Source: an uncultured Streptomyces sp.
GTDB lineage: Bacteria; Actinomycetota; Actinomycetes; Streptomycetales; Streptomycetaceae
Direction: 5' to 3'
DNA: 15,826 bases
Assembly: GCA_946480485.1 (NCBI GenBank)
Contig: CAMLJW010000071.1
Span: 1-15,826, forward strand
The number at the start of each line of letters is the position of its first letter. Position 1 is the stretch's first letter. Below are positions 13,381-15,826 of the stretch, piece by piece. Below the pieces are notes generated by a model. That model had not been told where the DNA came from and ran no database searches. It worked only from the letters and a program-made list of their open reading frames with translations. The position numbers and the translations under genes were made by a program.

Positions 13381-14283
13381 ATGACTCAGTCGCACCCCAG
13401 GATCAGCAAGGCTGTCATCCCAGCAGCAGGCCTCGGTACCCGGTTCCTGCCGGCCACCAAAGCCACTCCCAAGGAGATGCTGCCGGTCGTCGACAAGCCG
13501 GCGATCCAGTACGTGGTCGAGGAGGCCGTCGCCGCAGGCCTCGACGACGTCCTCATGATCACAGGCCGCAACAAGCGTCCCCTTGAGGACCACTTCGACC
13601 GCAACTACGAGCTGGAGTCGGCCCTTCAGAAGAAGGGCGACGCCGGCCGGCTCGCCAAGGTGCAGGAGTCCAGCGACCTCGCGACCATGCACTACGTACG
13701 CCAGGGCGATCCCAGGGGCCTCGGCCACGCAGTCCTCTGCGCCGCCCCGCACGTCGGCCACGAGCCCTTCGCCGTCCTCCTCGGCGACGACCTGATCGAC
13801 CCCCGCGACCCCCTGCTCGCCCGCATGGTCGAGGTCCAGGAACAGCGCGGCGGCAGCGTCGTCGCGCTCATGGAGGTCGATCCCGAGCAGATCCACCTCT
13901 ACGGGTGCGCGGCCATCGACACCACTGAGGACGGCGACGTCGTCAAGGTCATGGACATGATCGAGAAGCCGGCCGCGGCCGACGCCCCGTCGAACTACGC
14001 GATCATCGGCCGCTACGTCCTCGACCCGCACATCTTCGACATACTGCGCAAGACCGAGCCGGGCCGCGGCGGCGAGATCCAGATCACCGACGCCCTCCAG
14101 CAGCTCGCCGCCGACGAGAAGGTCGGCGGGCCCGTGCACGGTGTCGTCTTCAAGGGCCGCCGCTATGACACCGGCGACCGCGGCGACTACCTGCGTGCCA
14201 TTGTCCGACTCGCGTGCGAACGTGAGGACCTGGGCCCGGACTTCCGGACCTGGCTTCGCCGTTACGTAGCCGAGGAGATGTAG
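13381..14283 (+). CDS. galU: UTP-glucose-1-phosphate uridylyltransferase
   Basis: 300-aa nucleotidyltransferase that makes UDP-glucose from UTP and glucose-1-phosphate, for cell-wall and teichoic polymers, glycans and trehalose. The nucleotide-binding signature AAGLGTRFLPATKATPKEML lies at 15-34, LGDDLID at 134-140 (metal and nucleotide), IEKP at 194-197, NYAIIGRYVL at 205-214 and GGEIQITDAL at 230-239. YDTGDRGDYL at 262-271 corresponds to the usual YDxGxxxGYL, with Asp in place of the second Gly. Length is typical. TAGGGT at 13369-13374 is seven bases before the ATG, so the transcript may be leaderless; the same bases also read as a weak ribosome binding site. moeA follows four bases after the stop, so the two are co-transcribed. 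Confidence 0.95.
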   Translation: MTQSHPRISKAVIPAAGLGTRFLPATKATPKEMLPVVDKPAIQYVVEEAVAAGLDDVLMITGRNKRPLEDHFDRNYELESALQKKGDAGRLAKVQESSDLATMHYVRQGDPRGLGHAVLCAAPHVGHEPFAVLLGDDLIDPRDPLLARMVEVQEQRGGSVVALMEVDPEQIHLYGCAAIDTTEDGDVVKVMDMIEKPAAADAPSNYAIIGRYVLDPHIFDILRKTEPGRGGEIQITDALQQLAADEKVGGPVHGVVFKGRRYDTGDRGDYLRAIVRLACEREDLGPDFRTWLRRYVAEEM

Positions 14284-14287
14284 CAAC

Positions 14288-15610
14288 GTGAGCAGTGCCG
14301 CGACCCGCGTCACCGGTCAGGATCACCTCTGGTCGGTGTCCGAGCACCTGGAGGACATCCTCACGACCGTTCGCCCTCTCGAGCCCATCGAGCTGCAGCT
14401 CCTCGACGCTCAGGGCTGCGTCCTGGTCGAGGACGTCACGGTGCCGGTCTCCCTGCCGCCCTTCGACAACAGCTCAATGGATGGGTACGCGGTCCGGGTC
14501 GCCGATGTCGCGGGCGCGAGCGAGGAGTTCCCGGCTGTCCTCACGGTCGTCGGGGACGTCGCGGCGGGCCGCGCGGAGCTGCTCCAGGTGGGTCCCGGCG
14601 AGGCCGCCCGCATCATGACCGGCGCCCCGCTGCCGCCCGGCGCCGAGACGGTCGTCCCCGTGGAGTGGACCGACGGCGGCCTGGGCGAGGGCCCCGTCTC
14701 CCGGATGCGCGCCCACAGCGCGGCCCCCGAGGGTGCCTCCGGACAGGTGCAGGTCCACCGCCCGGCTCCGGCGCGCGCGCACGTGCGCGCGCAGGGCAGC
14801 GACGTCTTGGCCGGGGACCGCGCACTCGAGGCGGGCACCGTCCTCGGCCCGCCGCAGATCGCGCTGCTCGCCGCGATCGGCCGTGGGGCGGTACGTGTGC
14901 GCCCGCGCCCGCGCGTGGTCGTCCTGTCCACCGGAAGCGAACTGGTGCAGCCCGGCGAGGAGGTGGGCACCGGCCAGATCTACGACTCCAACAGCTTCGC
15001 GCTGACCGCCGCCGCCCGCGACGCCGGAGCCATCGCCTACCGCGTCGGCGCCGTCGCCGACGATGCCGAGACGCTGCGATCCACCATCGAGGACCAGCTC
15101 ATCCGTGCCGACCTCCTGGTCACCACGGGAGGCGTGAGCGTGGGGGCGTACGACGTCGTCAAGGAGGCGCTGGAGTCCGTCGCCGACGAGGACGAGGCGG
15201 GCTGCGGCATCGAGTTCCGCAAGCTCGCCATGCAGCCCGGCAAGCCCCAGGGGTTCGGCTCCATCGGCCCCGACCACACCCCGCTGCTCGCGCTGCCGGG
15301 CAACCCCGTGTCGTCGTACGTCTCCTTCGAGCTGTTCGTACGCCCCGCGATCCGCACGCTGATGGGCGTCGACGACGTCCACCGGCCCACGACCAGGGCG
15401 ACCCTCAGGACGGACAAGGCGCTGACCTCGCCTGCCGGCCGCCGACAGTTCCTGCGGGGGCGGTACGAGAACGGGGAGGTGACCCCGGTCGGCGGTGCGG
15501 GATCGCATCTGATCGCGGCCCTCGCGCGCGCCGACGCGCTGATCGTCGTCCCCGAGTCCGTGGAGTCTTTGGAGCCCGGCACCGAGGTCGAGGTGGTCCT
15601 GCTCGGCTGA
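14288..15610 (+). CDS. moeA: Molybdopterin molybdenumtransferase MoeA
   Basis: 440-aa enzyme that inserts molybdate into adenylylated molybdopterin, the last step of molybdenum cofactor synthesis. Motifs in order: [15 protein letters not shown] (56-70), GDVAAG (89-94), [20 protein letters not shown] (107-126), VLSTGSELV (212-220), GQIYDSNS (229-236), [13 protein letters not shown] (279-291), [11 protein letters not shown] (310-320) and [21 protein letters not shown] (336-356). A beta-barrel domain IV runs to the end. GTG 14288 is four bases after galU and uses GAGGAG (14272-14277) inside the galU end, indicating translational coupling. moaC follows 61 bases later. A 20-bp GC palindrome lies within codons about 162-169. 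Confidence 0.96.
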   Translation: MSSAATRVTGQDHLWSVSEHLEDILTTVRPLEPIELQLLDAQGCVLVEDVTVPVSLPPFDNSSMDGYAVRVADVAGASEEFPAVLTVVGDVAAGRAELLQVGPGEAARIMTGAPLPPGAETVVPVEWTDGGLGEGPVSRMRAHSAAPEGASGQVQVHRPAPARAHVRAQGSDVLAGDRALEAGTVLGPPQIALLAAIGRGAVRVRPRPRVVVLSTGSELVQPGEEVGTGQIYDSNSFALTAAARDAGAIAYRVGAVADDAETLRSTIEDQLIRADLLVTTGGVSVGAYDVVKEALESVADEDEAGCGIEFRKLAMQPGKPQGFGSIGPDHTPLLALPGNPVSSYVSFELFVRPAIRTLMGVDDVHRPTTRATLRTDKALTSPAGRRQFLRGRYENGEVTPVGGAGSHLIAALARADALIVVPESVESLEPGTEVEVVLLG

Positions 15611-15612
15611 GG

Positions 15613-15628
15613 ACCCCCGCTTGGGGGT
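15613..15628 (+). terminator. Small hairpin between moeA and moaC
   Basis: ACCCCC-GCTT-GGGGGT, a perfect 6-bp stem with a 4-base loop right after the moeA stop. GG and CC outside can extend it past one bulged A. There is no T-tract, so it is more likely a weak attenuator or mRNA 3'-end protector than a full stop. Confidence 0.4.
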
Positions 15629-15671
15629 ACCGTGTCGCGCACAACAGGCCCGACCGGGAGCGCCGCAGCAC

Positions 15672-15826
15672 ATGACTGTTCCTTCCCGGGGGGAGACCCC
15701 CGGACCCCCTGCGCAGGACCGACTGACACACATCGACGAGGCGGGAGCCGCCCGCATGGTCGACGTGTCCGGGAAGGACGTGACCGCGCGCACCGCCCGC
15801 GCCAGCGGCCGCGTCCTGGTCTCGCC
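15672..15826 (+). CDS. moaC: Cyclic pyranopterin monophosphate synthase MoaC, N-terminal fragment
   Basis: 51 complete codons before the window ends. After a Pro/Gly-rich lead [16 protein letters not shown] come [19 protein letters not shown] (about 18-36) and [15 protein letters not shown], the conserved beginning of MoaC. Together with MoaA this enzyme converts GTP to cyclic pyranopterin, the first step of molybdenum cofactor synthesis. The catalytic region is beyond the edge. ATG 15672 is 61 bases after moeA, with GGGAG at 15656-15660, a rather long distance from the start. Codons 5-11 hold a strong hairpin (15686-15703). It lies in the same direction as galU-moeA and is probably one transcript, joining cofactor genes with galU. 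Confidence 0.88.
   Translation, partial: MTVPSRGETPGPPAQDRLTHIDEAGAARMVDVSGKDVTARTARASGRVLVS
15686..15703 (+). other. GNRA-loop hairpin within the start of moaC
   Basis: CCGGGGG (15686-15692) pairs perfectly with CCCCCGG (15697-15703) around the tetraloop GAGA, a GNRA loop. The 7-bp all-GC stem begins 14 bases after the A of the ATG, inside the ribosome footprint. It could modulate translation initiation. Confidence 0.5.

Noticed and set aside
13300..14313. 337-codon minus-strand frame over galU
   Set aside because: Pure antisense of galU; galU is unmistakable.

Overview
The window looks like ordinary chromosomal core of a Streptomyces or very close relative. The GC content is very high, coding frames carry G/C at third positions, and GTG, TTG and apparently CTG starts are common. 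The first complete gene encodes a principal-like sigma factor matching HrdD, and several other genes (a DUF6227-type protein, an actinobacterial-type MTA phosphorylase, a short RcpC/CpaB-like protein) are typical of the genus. I see no rRNA, tRNA, CRISPR array, insertion sequence or prophage, and no clear sign of recent transfer.

Layout from left to right. The C-terminal end of a LigB-type extradiol dioxygenase is followed by a long regulatory gap and hrdD (+), which has an excellent SigR-type promoter. A 614-base gap after hrdD holds a strong terminator and two different 18-bp tandem repeats. Next come four leftward genes: a DUF6227-like protein with an internal duplication, a P1-family (S58, NylC/DmpA-like) self-processing hydrolase, mscL, and a short RcpC/CpaB-like exported protein. 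A 57-aa rightward gene lies between the hydrolase and mscL. Then come mtnP, an fmdB-family zinc-ribbon gene with a serine-rich tail, and a K+/H+ antiporter, all leftward. The antiporter is divergent from a 914-aa penicillin-acylase-family protein (+), whose stop codon lies inside an 8-bp tandem repeat. A perfect 28-bp palindrome separates the acylase from the convergent 5-formyltetrahydrofolate cyclo-ligase. The window ends with a rightward galU-moeA-moaC block, in which moaC is cut by the window edge.

Most genes are housekeeping: methionine salvage, folate, UDP-glucose, molybdenum cofactor, osmotic protection and ion homeostasis. The main regulatory theme is stress. hrdD has a textbook SigR promoter (thiol-oxidative stress). 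The fmdB-like gene has both a SigR-like promoter and an HrcA-type CIRCE operator overlapping its -10 region. That combination is the most interesting thing I found. I do not see a previously undescribed multi-gene system, and the findings below are scored accordingly.
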